Shown here one piece after another: positions 36,069-48,610 of a DNA stretch of 64,000 bases. The first letter of the stretch is position 1. Every line of letters starts with the position of its first letter. Source of the stretch: Phyto melanocephala (taxonomy: Eukaryota; Arthropoda; Insecta; Diptera; Rhinophoridae). The stretch is taken from the NCBI GenBank assembly GCA_941918925.1, contig OW799234.1:71175043-71239042 (forward strand), read 5' to 3'. Made by a program: the position numbers and the translations under genes. The notes under the pieces were generated by a model. The model saw only the letters and a program-made list of their open reading frames with translations, was not told the DNA's origin and ran no database searches.

Positions 36069-36479
36069 ATATATCGTCAGCTCAATATGCAAACCTGCTA
36101 ACTCCCTTTCAGCAAATTTTACAGGAGAGGCTTGAGAAAAAAACCAAATATATTGTTGGTTTATGTTATGGTATTGTTCATCTACGACTGCAATCTACAA
36201 AAATAAAAATCGTATTAATTGTTAGTAAATATAAGAGTTAGTAATAAAACACTGAACTAATTACGTACTGGTTCAAGCAGTTTATCTTACAAAAACTTTT
36301 CTGTGAAAGGATTTAGCAGTGTTTCTTATCAAACATTTTTAAACATTTCAAGACTTTAATTGAAGAAAAACTACATGCTGGTCGATGAGGTGTATCTTTA
36401 CCACACGGCATCAAAAGCTCAATTTACTTAAACAGTGGATTTAGCAGGTTTGCATATTCATATTAAGCCGACGATATAT
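36069..36479. repeat. Candidate MITE with inverted ends
   Basis: 'atatatcgtcagctcaatat' then 'gcaaacctgctaact' (36069-36103) recurs inverted at 36442-36479 with a 6-bp insertion and three substitutions. About 340 bp separate the arms. No duplication outside the arms was found, so it could be an inverted duplication of another kind. Confidence 0.5.
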
Positions 36480-38913
36480 TATGTAAAGTATGTCCTTTAC
36501 AGAATCCTAAACCATGCATTAGATCATATGATGATCTTTATGATGATAAGACCACGAACTTTTCTTAGTTGGTTCTGCCCAATTTCCGACAGATGGCGCT
36601 AATTTCATTTCAATAAATTTCATACATTGCCATGACAATTCATGCTGATTTGAATTGAAACTAAAACAGCAAACGAATGATGGCGTTTAGAGTTGTGAGT
36701 GACATAAGAATTTAGGTAAAATGTGCATTTTTTTCCGGCTCACATTGAACAGAAAATATTGTGCGTATTTGTTTATTTAGGAGCATTTTCCTTAATTTCT
36801 TTCAAATTTATTTTAGTTGGCGGCGTAGCAACGCGCGCAGCGTACATTTAATTTTGTATATTCCTTCGATGGTTTTGTTCATAGTTTTATAAAATTCAAC
36901 TAATATTTCCAACAAAATGTTTGTTAGAGATTCGCATATTGTAGGCTTTTTAAATAATTTACTACAATGAAAACATATTGTTTTTGCAGGTAGTGGGACT
37001 TATTTATTTATTCCTACAAAATGTCCCAAAAAAATTACTGAAAAAATTAGCATTAATTGATTGTTAAAAAAAAAATCAATTTAGAAAAAAGCCTTTGTAT
37101 AAAAACACTTTTTAAGAAAAAAATTTTCACAAGTCTTTCAAAAACAAAGATCTTTTAAGCCTTAAAGAAAATCATCTAAAAGCTTTTATTTACAAAAAAA
37201 AAAACATAAAAACCGTTTTTTAAACCACAAGCTTTTTCGAAAAATTCCGTTAAAAAATCATTTTCTTAAATTATTTATTATTTATTTTCTACAAAACGTT
37301 ACTTAAATTATGAACAATAATTACACGTTGAATTTTAATTTAATGTTTAATAGGTTAAAAGTTTCCTTTTCATTGGAAAAGTTCTCAACAATAGCATACA
37401 CACACACACACGAACACACACAAATAAAGTTATGATGGAAAGTCAGTGAAAAGTTTTTTTAAAATGAATAATACATATCACCTAGCTGCAATAGTGGTTA
37501 TGACGTTGATACAAAAAACCACCATGATTGTGGTTTTCCATACTATTTTGTGTTGGAGTCAAGTTAGTCCATCAAACAAGCCAGCCAGCCAGTCAGTCAG
37601 TCAATTAACTTTAGTGTCATGCCGAAGAAACTGCTTGGTAGTATGACTTTAAAAGACTGCAAGAGAGACAGAGAGACAGACTGACATGCAAACAAGTACA
37701 ATTTATGTACAATATGGAAATTGTTTTAATATAAATATGTATTGCATTAATAATTATTTGTAGAATGCTTACACACACAAATATTAACTACATGTTTGAA
37801 AACATATGCATACCTGTATGTAGGTGTGTGCGTATGTTTGTTTGTAATTAAGTATGTGTATTGTGTTAACAAAGTCACGTTATTTACAGGAAATTACTTT
37901 AATGAATTTCATTGTATTTTTTGTTTCTCTTCTTTTATTAACTTCTTTCTCGTCCTATCTACTTTCTTTCTTTCTTTGTTTAAAAAAACTTGAGCAACAA
38001 CATTTGAACACCCCCATTGATGACAGGCTTTATGGAATAAAAAATTGTTTCTGGTTTTTTATTAAAAAAAAAATGAATAAAACAAGCAGCTTTAAGTAAA
38101 GTTTTTTTTTTCGTATACAAGCGAGAGAGTAAATATATTTCTACACACATCCTGTCATATCCTGTTATAAACCCCGTTATATATTTCAACGTTTTCAACG
38201 CATTATTTATGTGTGTTGGGGAGTTGGAGGTTAAAGGGGTTTTCGCACAAAATAGAATAAAAATTAACTTGGTTTACGTGCCGTTTTGTTTTTTATTTCT
38301 TCTTTTTTTTTTCAACCCAATTATTGGTTTGTTGTCATCTTGGTTTTCCTTGTGAATGTTATAACATGTTAAACTCACACCAGCAACGTTATCAATACAG
38401 CTGGTGGTTTTTGTTTCGTTTCGTTTACCCTTTAGTGGGTTAAAGGTATTATGGCAACAGTCGTTTTGTTTTCCTTTTCACCTTTTCATTGAGTAGAGGG
38501 ATTCATACGAATTCAGGCCACACAAGCGTGATTATGTTGCAATCAATTTTGTAATAAATAATATATTTATGCATTCACTTTGTATGCGAAATATGTGTGT
38601 TTTTTGCTTAAGCCTTAAGGTAGGCATTACAAAATACAATATAATATTAAACACATACAGGTAGGCTTTCTTTTGTGTTTTATAAAGTTAAAAGGCTTAT
38701 TGAATGAATTTTAAAGTAAAAATTACTTTACAGGAAAGGAATTTGTGTTGTCCTATGCACGAACGTATATTCTTTTAATCGATTACTTTTTTAAAAATAA
38801 TTTACTTTAGGTGAAAAAAAGAAGTTGGAAAAAATCTTTATTGAGTTTCTTCTTCAATGAAAAAACCTAGAAAATATTTAAAGATTGTTATTAAACTGAA
38901 TTATCTAGTAATA
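36480..38913. other. AT-rich stretch with a Helitron-like 3' end scrap
   Basis: At 36818-36848, 'ggcggcgtagcaacgcgcgc' matches the GC-rich end of the family C copy at 28315-28904, but its body is absent. A CA microsatellite lies at 37397-37422 and a short CAGC/CAGT run near 37580. No gene recognised. Open frames at 37796-38198 are low complexity. Confidence 0.5.
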
Positions 38914-39466
38914 AAGGGTCCGCCATCTAACGTTTTTTGTTCAGCTAGTGCTTATTTCGTGAATAGTAACACTTAGCTCATGTCTGATTTGACAGATAAT
39001 AAGTTTTATCCTTCCGTTGAACGAATATGGTTGTGTATACGCTTGAACAACGCTGGGAAATATCGCGACATTACTCTGGCCGATTTTGCCAAAAAAAAAT
39101 ATCTTTTCAGATGAAGCTCATTTTGATCTTGTCGGGTATATAAACAAGCAAAATTGTCGCATTTGGGGCACAGAAAACCCGCACGCATACATTGAAAAGC
39201 CGATACACCCAAAACGAGTCACTGTTTGGTGCTGATTTTGGTCCAGAGGCATAATTGGGCCATTTTCTTCGAAAATGAGCAAGGAGTGGCCGTTACAGTC
39301 ATTGGCGATCGTTATCGGGCCACGTTGAACGAATTTTTTGTCCACAAAAATTGAAAGGATGATATTGGCAACATTTGGGTTCAACAGGACGGCGCTACGT
39401 GCCACACAGCCGAAGTTACACTTTTTTACAGCATTTTCAAAAAAAAAAGTTATTTGGCGGACCCTG
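38914..39466 (+). mobile_element. Internally deleted Tc1/mariner element with TIRs and TA duplication
   Basis: Bounded by TA (38912-38913 and 39467-39468) and 11-bp TIRs, aAGGGTCCGCC and cAGGGTCCGCC, differing only in the first base; both continue with A inward. The start codon at 39027 opens MVVYTLEQRW. After a deletion the frame reads DEAHFDLVGYINKQNCRIWG, with the first catalytic aspartate. Then come GDRYRATLNEFF and DDIGNIWVQQDGATCHTA, with the second. The C-terminal third, with the last catalytic residue, is deleted, and the reading frame has stops and shifts. At 553 bp it is less than half the usual 1.3 kb. It could only move in trans, if at all. The remnant at 22821 shares the left end. 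Confidence 0.88.
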
Positions 39467-39599
39467 TAGAAGGTCAGACAAAATATAGGAAAGGTACCAA
39501 ATTACGTGGATCTGTAATATCCGATCCAGTTATCAGTATAACATAAACCAGAAATCTGTATCACTTAGCAGTTAAGGCCGATATTCGCAGAGGATATGG
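39467..39599. other. Spacer
   Basis: Nothing recognised between the mariner element and the LINE fragment. Confidence 0.4.
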
Positions 39600-40458
39600 A
39601 AAATCATTTCCTGTTTTCCTATATTCCTACAGTAGCAACAATGATCGATCCAGAGAAATCAAACAACACTCAGTATATTATCAGTACCGACAGCAACTTT
39701 GAAATATCCCTAAGCATGCTGTTAAAAAACTACATGTTGCGTTTCAGTCTCCAGAACTAAATGCCGAAACATGCTATTTTTAATAGCACTCCACTGAATT
39801 GCCACTAGTTTGGCGATGAATGAATTTAAAGCAGATTCAAAATTGGCCAGCTTGTCTACCAATTATTTACCATAGTGGTCGTTATGATAGGAACCCTTTC
39901 AAGGATAAAAATACATGTTGCCAACCTAAGTTTGACAGCGCTTTAATAGAATGATTAAATAGCAGGGATATAGATGCAGGAGTTCAATGCCAAAACTGTC
40001 AGCAGACCGGCGAATATTATTTTCATGTACGTAGTATTGTGAAATATTTCCGCCTAAAGTCTGAAAAACGATGTCAGATACAAAGTTTGTAAGGGATTAC
40101 CTTGAATTCAACACAACAGTCAACATTAGAAAAGTTCTTATATGTAAGTCCTGATGTAAAATCTACCTAAAAGGCTGCCCCAACCCATTCGCTTAACCAC
40201 TTTAAATGCTTTATCAAAGTTTGTATATTTAATAAGATATTCAGTGGCATGGTTAATGGATCGGGGGTAAAATAAAAAAAGAAATCCGTTGTTACAACCA
40301 GATGCATAAGGACTCATTACGCTGCAAGCAGAAATGGCCATTATGCGAAGATCAGTGTGGACGAGTAGCTCTATAGTATTAAGTTTTTTTAGAGCGCTGG
40401 TAAGCAATGCAGTTCGAATTCCTATTAAAGCAGGCATCTGTGTTTTATATACAAACAT
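39600..40458 (-). pseudogene. I-supergroup LINE remnant: reverse transcriptase thumb and RNase H
   Basis: Minus-strand order: the frame 40458-40138 contains LLTSALKKLNTIELLVHTD followed by LRIMAISACSVMSPYAS. This matches the 'W-x-x-A-L...L-x-x-x-Q-R-x-x-x-x-x-I-S-G-A-x-R-T-T-P-T' region after the reverse transcriptase core. Further on (39950 to 39700) KGSYHNDHYGK, stop, LVDKLANFESALNS match the RNase H 'P-G-H-x-x-x-x-G-N-E-x-A-D-x-L-A' block. Many stops and shifts are present. The order of the two blocks is correct for one element. A second, separate LINE remnant with its own RNase H lies at 40740-41500 on the same strand. Confidence 0.5.
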
Positions 40459-40466
40459 ATCCTGAA

Positions 40467-40517
40467 CATATCTCCTCCTTTTAGCAATCCATTACACTGC
40501 TAAAAAGAGGAGATATG
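40467..40517. repeat. Short perfect-type hairpin, 20-bp arms
   Basis: CATATCTCCTCCTTTTAGCA at 40467-40486 pairs with 40498-40517 with one mismatch across an 11-base loop. It sits between the two minus-strand LINE remnants. Confidence 0.85.
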
Positions 40518-40739
40518 GGCGTTTCTGATCCTCAGTTTAATATTAAGTTTCCATGATAGCTTAGAGTCTGGCAAAAATTGTATCGAATCAGAAAATGGTG
40601 AAAAAAGTTAATTCTATTTTAACGTTTGTAAAATAAATTTGTAGGTTAAGTTAGATTAGCTCGGGGGGTTGGCATGTTGTGCGCTCTATAGGAACGAAAA
40701 ATTTCCCTAATGAAACCATAATGCTAATTTCGTCAACGT

Positions 40740-41500
40740 AAATTATCGGCTAGGTAAAAATCCCAGTTTCCTCAATGTAATCCCTTGTTGATCTCTAATT
40801 TGAATCTCGCAGCCATTCCAAGTTCGGCATAGTATCCCCTTTAAAGTGTTTGCGCCTAATACGCCCAAACGCAGGGCACTGATAAAGGTAATGTTCCAAA
40901 GTCTCTTTCTCCTCGCATGCCCTACATGTCGTTTCATTCATTCGACAGTCCCATGCGAGCTAGATGAGTTCTCAATTCCGTGTAACCCGTTATTACACCA
41001 GGTTATATCCCAAATTTCGGTCTACTCAGTTTCAGAATTTCCCTGGACTTTGCAAGATTTTGGTTACCCCATAGTATGTTTGTCATTTTACCGACATTTG
41101 CATTCTGCAAATTCTGCAAGTTCATTTTTTAACTGCTGAAAAGGCTTTAGCATTTTCCAAGGTTGTATCATTTAAAAATGATCCCATTTTAGATAATTTA
41201 TCGGCTTCTTCATTTTCGATTATGCCGTGATGACCTGGAATCCATATTACCTCTAGACGTTCACAATTCGTATGCGAGTTTATCTCATTCTTGCATTGCA
41301 GGACATTTCGATATTCAACCTTTTCACTCTTTAGTATTCTTATAACTTACTGGCTATACGAAAAGATACGAATCATAGCCTTGCCACCAGTTTCCTTCAT
41401 CTATTTAACACCTTCCGTAATAACCACAATCTCAGCATGAAAGAATTGTGATCTGGTTGACGGAAGTATTAATTCGGTTTGGGCTCATGGCATATGAACC
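40740..41500 (-). pseudogene. I-supergroup LINE remnant: RNase H and zinc knuckle
   Basis: On the minus strand, from about 41340 downward: RLEVIWIPGHHGIIENEEAD, then KLSKMGSFLNDTTLENAKAF, an RNase H C-terminal signature with the P-G-H and E-x-A-D residues kept. Further down comes MNETTCRACEEKETLEHYLY, then QCPAFGRIRRKHFKGDTM, a C-x2-C...H-x4-C zinc knuckle typical of the polyprotein end, closing near 40740. Between them the frame is broken by stops. Upstream sequence to about 41700 may hold decayed reverse transcriptase. The reverse transcriptase core and endonuclease are not recognisable. Confidence 0.8.
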
Positions 41501-44245
41501 TATTCCACCAATCTTTTGTTGAAGCAGATTTTCTATTTGACATCAACTCATCTAATTCTTCGGCGTATATTAAAAAGCCTTGAAGAGCAAAGGAAAACAT
41601 AAGATACCCTGAAATCTGGCTGGTGAAAACCTGATCCGTTCTGCTGAGAAAACTGCGGCTTTGCCAGAAGATATCGCCGATAATACCGAGGAATCATTCA
41701 GATAATGTAACACACAATTAAGCGTCAATTCTTTATAGAAGAGGCTTCCTTACAGAGAGATGACCGCCAAACGCATGGAACTTGCACTCTTGTGACACAT
41801 TTTGCGTTACCTTGCAAGTGCAAACTAATGGATGAAATACTACATCAAGCTCCTATTTTGAACAAAAGTAATAGCCACTACTGGTCTGCTTAAAAGATGA
41901 TGCCTTTAACTCTAAATTTGCTTCAAGCCGTGACATATTCTGGACGCGCAGGTTTTCCCAAACCCAAAAGCGACAAATTTTCGTTCAATTAGTAATTTTA
42001 ATTAATCAGTTTCACAAAGTCATTTTTCGGTCGGTTTAATTAAAATTTGTATACAGGTTGCCGCATATCTCTTTATTGAGATTCGAATTTTTTTTAAATT
42101 AAATTTCTTTCTACGATCCCCAATCGATGTAACAAACACAAAATATTTAATCGAAACACGTGGGAAAAGTTTAAGTCTTATTTATTGAATTCAATAGTTA
42201 AGTATTATGTTGAAAAGTAGCTCAACTTTAAATGTATCACATTCCCTAGTACTCCTCGTTAAGGTAAAAATCTAAAATTTCCATTTCATTCTAGCACAAC
42301 TTGTAGTACATTGACTACAACTACAAAAAAACAACTGCTCTTACATATTTAAATTAATTACACCAAGAGTGAGAAAAGGAAAAAGAAGAAGAAGAAGGTA
42401 TTGCATAAAGTTTCCGCTTTAATTTTTCTGCAATTGTGTGCTATTTGTTTTCAAAGTCCTAGCGTAAGCCATTGTAAGGAAATTGAAACGGCAATAAGCA
42501 AGGAACAGAAGAAAACAAAAATCAAGAAGAAGGTCCTTAAACTTAATGTTTTTTTTTCTTGTTCCTCCACAGGGCAGGCAATATTTGCATGTTTATGACT
42601 ATGAAGCAGTAAAAAATTTGTATGTATCTTTGTTATGGTAAAATCGTAACAGTGAGCAAAAACAAAAGCTGTAAGAACAACACAAACAACATCAGTTGCA
42701 GTAGCAATAACAGCTTTAACTAAAACTAGAATAACCAACAAAAGCAAACATCAAGCTTATGCCACTCTTCATCACTCTCTACTTAAAATGTCGTTGAACT
42801 TTTTATTATTCCAATCCACACTTACATACTCTGCCACACATACACAGCTACGCTAACTCTTATACATACAAACAAACATATATATCCATGCATAACACTG
42901 AGCTTTCAAGTATAATTATCCCTTATGTTGTTGTTGTTGTTGTTGTTGATTTTGCATAACCCTACATATGCCACAAAAAAAAGCGAAAAAACTTTCATTT
43001 CATTCGCCCCTCTTTTTTTCTTTCTTTTTCAAATAGAAAAAAATCATGGAATTGAAAAGTGAAAAAATAGCAAACAAAAAAATTTTACTTTCTTTTTGCC
43101 ATATTTTTTTAAATTGTTTGTTTTTAATTTTTTTATTCTTATTTGTTAACTTAAACTATAAAAGCAAATACTACAATAATATTTTTACTGTAAACACCCT
43201 AGTAGAGATCTTGTTAGAGAAGATGACTGTTGGCACTTATGCCATGCTGGCGATGATACATTCCCTTTTGGTTTTGGTTTACATAGAGATTTGTATAATT
43301 TTTTTATATCCTCCCTACATATGAAAGCATATGAATGTGGAGGACAATTTTCTATTTGCTTGTTGTTGTTTTGTTGTTGTTGTTGTTGTTGTCGCTTGAG
43401 ATATGTAAGTTGCCAGATGTGATGATTTATCTTCATTTTGACGAAAGTTTAATATAAAATATTCAAAATACTGTTTGGACTTTTTGATTGGATTTTTTTA
43501 AATCGTAAATTTGTTATATTATAATATAAAAATATAATTACTATGATAAATAATTATTTAAACACATGCGTATTTTAAAGATTCAAACTCTTGACTAAAA
43601 TAAATAATAAAAATTAATAAAAATTATTTACAAAGCACCAATACAATCTGGTTCATTAAAAAATTGATGAAAATTTAATAAAAAAAAATTCTTCTTATTT
43701 TTTATTAGATGTTTATTTGATATAGAAATTAACGAAGACTTACTGTTATTATATTATTTGACAACCCTGTTTTTAATAAAATGAAGAGAAGTCACACAAT
43801 TATTATTTCAATCGTAAAGGAAGGCCACGATAATTTTACCTAAATGTTTAAACGTCTAGGTTTTGCTAGGACAATAAATAGATTTAATAGTTTTTAATTA
43901 AAAATAATTTTAATTTATATTCTTAAAAATTAGTTTAAATTACAAAAAAAAAGTTTTTTATTGAAAAAAAAAATTAACTAGAAAGCCTCGCAATAAAAAA
44001 ATAATAGCAGACGCAGATATCCTTTTCAAACTAAAAATTCTGCGGAATACTGAAAGCCAATGTAAACTACTCGAAACCGGTGACATTGTTGAGCCGTATT
44101 GAGCCACCAAAAGAAGCGGTGACATGATATTAAAAAATTATCAGCCACAGTTGAATGTTAGCACAGAGCTGCTCAACTGCCACTCACAAACTTGTCATGT
44201 AATTTTTCTTCGATTTCCAAGACAACAGTTGTTGTTCCATTACAT
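41501..44245. other. AT-rich stretch with two TTG microsatellites
   Basis: (TTG)n occurs at 42927-42948 and 43360-43393. The first part (41500-41990) is less AT-rich and may be further decayed LINE. The frames at 42451-42747 and 43046-43324 are hydrophobic, low-complexity translations without recognisable motifs; the minus frame over the TTG run gives a poly-Q artefact. Confidence 0.5.
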
Positions 44246-44253
44246 ATGTCAAG

Positions 44254-44444
44254 CAAGGCGAATTCAATAAGGTGAACTCGTCGCTAAAACAACTACAAAG
44301 TTGAAAAATACGAACGTGTATTTTGTTAGTGTAAAACAAAACGATATGTCAAAAATACACAAAAATTTGACAAGTGGTCCCTAGAAGTAGTCAACAGCTG
44401 ATGATCAGCTGATCTAATAAGTTCACCTTATTGAATTCGCCTTG
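44254..44444. mobile_element. MITE with 24-bp perfect TIRs and 8-bp target duplication
   Basis: The ends, starting CAAGGCGAATTCAATAAGGT, are identical inverted over 24 bp (44254-44277 and 44421-44444). They are flanked by ATGTCAAG direct repeats at 44246-44253 and 44445-44452. An 8-bp duplication fits the hAT and P superfamilies. The 191-bp element is non-coding. An inner palindrome 'cagctgatgatcagctga' lies near 44394. Perfect ends and duplication indicate a recent insertion. Confidence 0.93.
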
Positions 44445-44452
44445 ATGTCAAG

Positions 44453-46589
44453 CAAGAAATTCTAGTCACAACATAAAAGTGCTTAAGTCAATAAAGTTTG
44501 GAATAATAAACAATCATAGAAAGTATAAAACACTGGGCATTTATTAACCTTCTAACAACCAAATTGATGTGATAACGAGGTAATTGCCGCCTTTTAACAA
44601 CTTTTAGAATGTGTTATAATTTAAGTAATATTCTGTTTGGATAGATTAGCTTAATATTGATCTATGGCAAGAAGACAGGCGTACTGTCTGTAGTGCAACA
44701 TAAATATGGCAACTTCTTGTACATGCCAATAGCAGATCATGTACAAGCTCATTGCCTGCGGTTAGGATTATAAAATTCATTGTTACCATGTGAAAGTTTT
44801 GTCATCAGCAACCCTTAAACAATAATCGGCCAGTACTATATGCATAGTTCCAGCTTAAACAAACCATGCATAATTTCAACCGGTGACTATTATTTCCGGC
44901 TCAAGTAAATATATATATTTTTTTTGAATAACTTTCTCTCTACAAATTGCTGAGTGTTCGAGCAACAGAATAAATTTCGTGTCATGGGATATCGACAAAC
45001 TTACTGATAACTAGGCGGCTCCTAGAGAATGTGTTCATTGCATCGAAAGATGTCCAAAAGAGCCGGGGTATATTTTTAGAGGATAGCGAGATGTGTAGGT
45101 TCAAGGACATGATAACATTGTTGATAATAGAACTGACATCCAATGTGTTCGCTAAAATAAAATTTTTAATTGGAATCCTTTATCGAAAGATAAATAGCTG
45201 ATTTAGAATCAATTATACACGACTGCCCAGTGAGGGTGGAAGAAAGAAGTAGCTTGTAAAGAAACAAGAAAAATAATAAATGGGATATCAGGTTCCGTAA
45301 AATCTATCTAAGAAACTTTACATCAATCATAGCCATAACAGCAACAAAGTTAAGTGCTATAGTACACATAGTATCAAAACGTGAAAAACAAGAGACTCAT
45401 GTGAGCAATAACTTAAGGTGGCTGCCGAGTCATCATCATACACATCATTGGTTTGCAGCAGCACACGTTAACTTTTCTATTAAAGCTTAGTAGCCATTAG
45501 TACCTTAAGATTATGGAAAGACTATAATCATTTGAAACATATTTGGATTGAAGTACGAGCATCAAAATATTAAACCCCTAAGACACAGCCGTCTCATAAT
45601 CCTCGGTGTTTCAGCATTACCAGGCTTTTTCCGTGATCAGATGGGGCACAGGTCAGGTACGACCTTTCCGTATGCCAGATGGGGTAGTCATTAATATAAT
45701 ATGCTACAGAATCAAAGCACACTAAAAATTACAACTCCCAGAATAATACAAATATCAACCACATTATTTAAATAATAAATATACAAATAATACACTTATA
45801 GTCCGTCATACCCTACCCAAAAAAATATTCTACATCACTACTACCTACTTTAAGCTTATTCGTACTGAATGGCAAACCATTAATTACTCAGTAAAAATAG
45901 TCGAGATTCTTGTATTAAATTTTGAGTTGAAAGGACGTTATATGTGATTTTATATAAGCATTTTGATGCAGTAGTGGAAATGAATAAATTAATGAAAGAT
46001 CGTAAAAAAAAGTCATCATATGCAAGTGCATCCAGCCTATCCTTACTACGAAACAGGCTTGTACGGGAGAAACTTAGACACATTCTATGTGTATGCCTGT
46101 CATTTACATTCATCTTATGCTAAAAAAATAATATTTCGAAACGGGAACTCGTCGTTCATATGTTACGCCTTCCATAAACAAGTTTGTAAGTAAAACCTTT
46201 TACTTTTCCCATTTACATCTGCAAGTAGGGGCAAGCAAGTGTTCTGTATGTATTATTAGCAAAAATAGTCGAATCTCTTGAAATTTGATTTTCTATTTAC
46301 ACTTGCGAGTGCAAGTTTATTTTCAAAATGTCGTCAAGGCGTAAACTGCAACTTTCTTTGTATCATGGAAATGAGATGACGTACCGTGCTTGCGCTCCAG
46401 AACCAGATTTATTTCTATCTATTTTCGTTTGTATGTATTTGGTATGTTAATTTTAAGTTTTTTCTTAACACTTCTACTATCATACCCAATTCTTTTATAT
46501 TAATTTGTAGACAGTGTTTTTGAAATCATTACGCCTGTAACATTTATCATTCATATCGTACAAGTGTGGATGAGAAAGACATAAATTTA
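44453..46589. other. Non-coding stretch
   Basis: No gene recognised. 44980-45260 is less AT-rich and may be old element sequence. The 77-codon minus frame at 45880-46113 is unrecognised. Confidence 0.4.
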
Positions 46590-47580
46590 TTATATTGGCC
46601 CGCTGCTTTTTTCTTTGTTCATTAATAACTCACCTTATGCTATTCAAAATTCCAATATTTTGTTGTATGCAGATAATGTTAAAGTTTTCCTAAGTTATCG
46701 TCAAGTAACGGAGCAACAACGTCATTAGTTCGTTATACACATGGTGCAAGTTAAATTTGATGGAGCTTAATTTCAAAAAAATATAAATATATGCGATTTG
46801 TAAGAATGAACCCGATTCGTGCACATTATGTTATTAATGGCAATCAGTTGGAATTGGTAGATAACTTCATTAATCTTGGAATTCTGCTTGATTCAAAACT
46901 CAATTTCGTCCCAAACATGACTATGACTGCCAATAAAGCCAGAGGTGTACTTGGTTTTGTAAAACGCTGAGCTAAAGAGTTTAATGATCCTTACGTCACT
47001 AACAGTTTGTACTGTGCGCTTGTAAGGCCTATTCTAGAGTATGGATCTATAATATGGGACCCCATATATATACAATACATTCTGATGCTATTGAATCCGT
47101 TCAAAAGCAGTTTCTGCTTTTTTGTCTTCGTGATGAATTTGCCTTCGTATTGAGCTAGAATCTCTCTTATTAAGCTGCCAACTCTCATTTATTTTCAACA
47201 TAATTACTGGCGAGATAGGATCTAGTTCCCTTATCAACAATATTTCATTTAATGTACCACAACGCCCATCAAGTAGTTTTACCCTTCTAGTGGTTCCATT
47301 TTCTAGAGTTTATTATTATAATATGGACCCCTTAGCCAGAATGTGTAATATCTTCAACAAATATTTTAAATTTATAGATTTTTCTTTAACTTCAAATGCA
47401 ATTAAAAACAAAATAATATTCTATTTAAATTCATAATTTTTGTAAATATAATTGTTTTATTTCATATTGTATTAAACGTTTAATAATAACTTTATGTAAC
47501 GTATATATTTTTCTAATTGTCTGTAAGGATTTATTTCCTAGACAAATATAATAAATAAATAAACAAATAAATAAATTTAT
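46590..47580 (+). pseudogene. Jockey/CR1-like LINE, 5'-truncated reverse transcriptase with 3' tail
   Basis: The frame from about 46590 reads YIGPLLFSLFINNSPYAIQN, then SNILLYADNVKVFLSYR: the 'G-P-x-L-F-x-x-F-I-N-D' and 'Y-A-D-D' blocks of the reverse transcriptase. The second catalytic aspartate is now Asn (YADN), which would abolish activity. A second frame, after a shift, gives VINGNQLELVDNFINLGILL with DSKLNF, then ANKARGVLGFVKR, stop, AKEFNDPYVTNSLYCALVRP and ILEYGSIIWDP, the typical thumb and C-terminal region. The element ends in an (AAAT/AAATA)n tail at 47546-47579, as LINEs of this kind do. Endonuclease and ORF1 are absent. Confidence 0.88.
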
Positions 47581-48213
47581 TAATTTTAAAATATCTTTTA
47601 GGCTTAATTTGACTTGTTTGTTTTATTGACAACATAGAGTTAACGAGTTCATCATATAGGCGAAGTTTTGGTGAATAATAATAATGCGCCGTTTTTAATG
47701 CGCGTTTAAAACCAATATATCATAAAATTGCATTTAGCAAGTTAAAACTTTCATTCGAATTTTACAAAAATCCCTGTTACCCTGTTAAAAATGTGGGTAT
47801 TGAGTTCGTCGAACTGTTAGTGGCATGTATTTATGCATCCTAGATTACAGACATGCTTCATCCGAAACACTAGTTTGATTGGCACACAGCTTCTTTGATT
47901 CTGAAAGTGATCAGTTAAGGCCGATCGGCAGATCAGAGAGTATATATAAAGAAAATGTCCATGACGTTAGTTTTGAATCTACATTGTAATACTTGCAATA
48001 GTTGTCCGTGCACTGCCTTTCTATTACTTATCTATAAACATGTTTTTTTTTATTTCTTTAAAAAACAATGCTAACAAAGCAAAACAAAAATATATAGAAA
48101 TCATCTACGAAAGCAGTTTGTTTTACTCTTGTGTTAGTTTATGAGATTAAAAAAAGACAAGTTAAAACAAAAGTAAACATTTGCTTGTGCACATGTTTTA
48201 GAGGGAGTAACAT
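47581..48213. other. AT-rich spacer
   Basis: Nothing recognised. Confidence 0.5.
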
Positions 48214-48215
48214 TA

Positions 48216-48608
48216 AGGGTACTCACGATTGAAATGTGCAACATTACTGTGCATACTACGGCAGATTGTGAGCGTCCTTTTTTAATCCGAAATGCATATT
48301 TATTTGTTTGCAAAAGGTTCTTTAATGAAATTTTGATTATTCATTATATATTTCTTTCTTTTTTTCAATAAATTTATATATTTTTTAATTTCATTGTTAC
48401 TAAGAGAAAATTTGTTGTAGCTTTAGTTTTTTTTTTACAAAAATTAATGACGGTCGAAATGTCAAAAACAGCAGTTGTCAATTATTTGCTTTTGAGCATA
48501 TATACACAGTGCAGCAAGTTGCAAAGCATACACTTTATTATTGTGCTTAAAAAAATAGTGCATTTTTGCCTCCTTTGCACAGTTTGCACTACCCGTCGTG
48601 AGTACCCT
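48216..48608. mobile_element. TA-flanked MITE with AGGGTACTCACGA ends
   Basis: Thirteen-base perfect TIRs AGGGTACTCACGA with TA on both sides (48214-48215 and 48609-48610); 393 bp. Weaker inverted similarity ('gtgcaa') continues inward. TA duplication suggests Tc1/mariner-type mobilisation. TTAA is present only on the left, so piggyBac is not supported. Confidence 0.75.
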
Positions 48609-48610
48609 TA

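Noticed and set aside
43360..43393. Poly-glutamine coding exon
   Set aside because: It is a TTG microsatellite read on the minus strand, with no flanking conserved protein or splice context.
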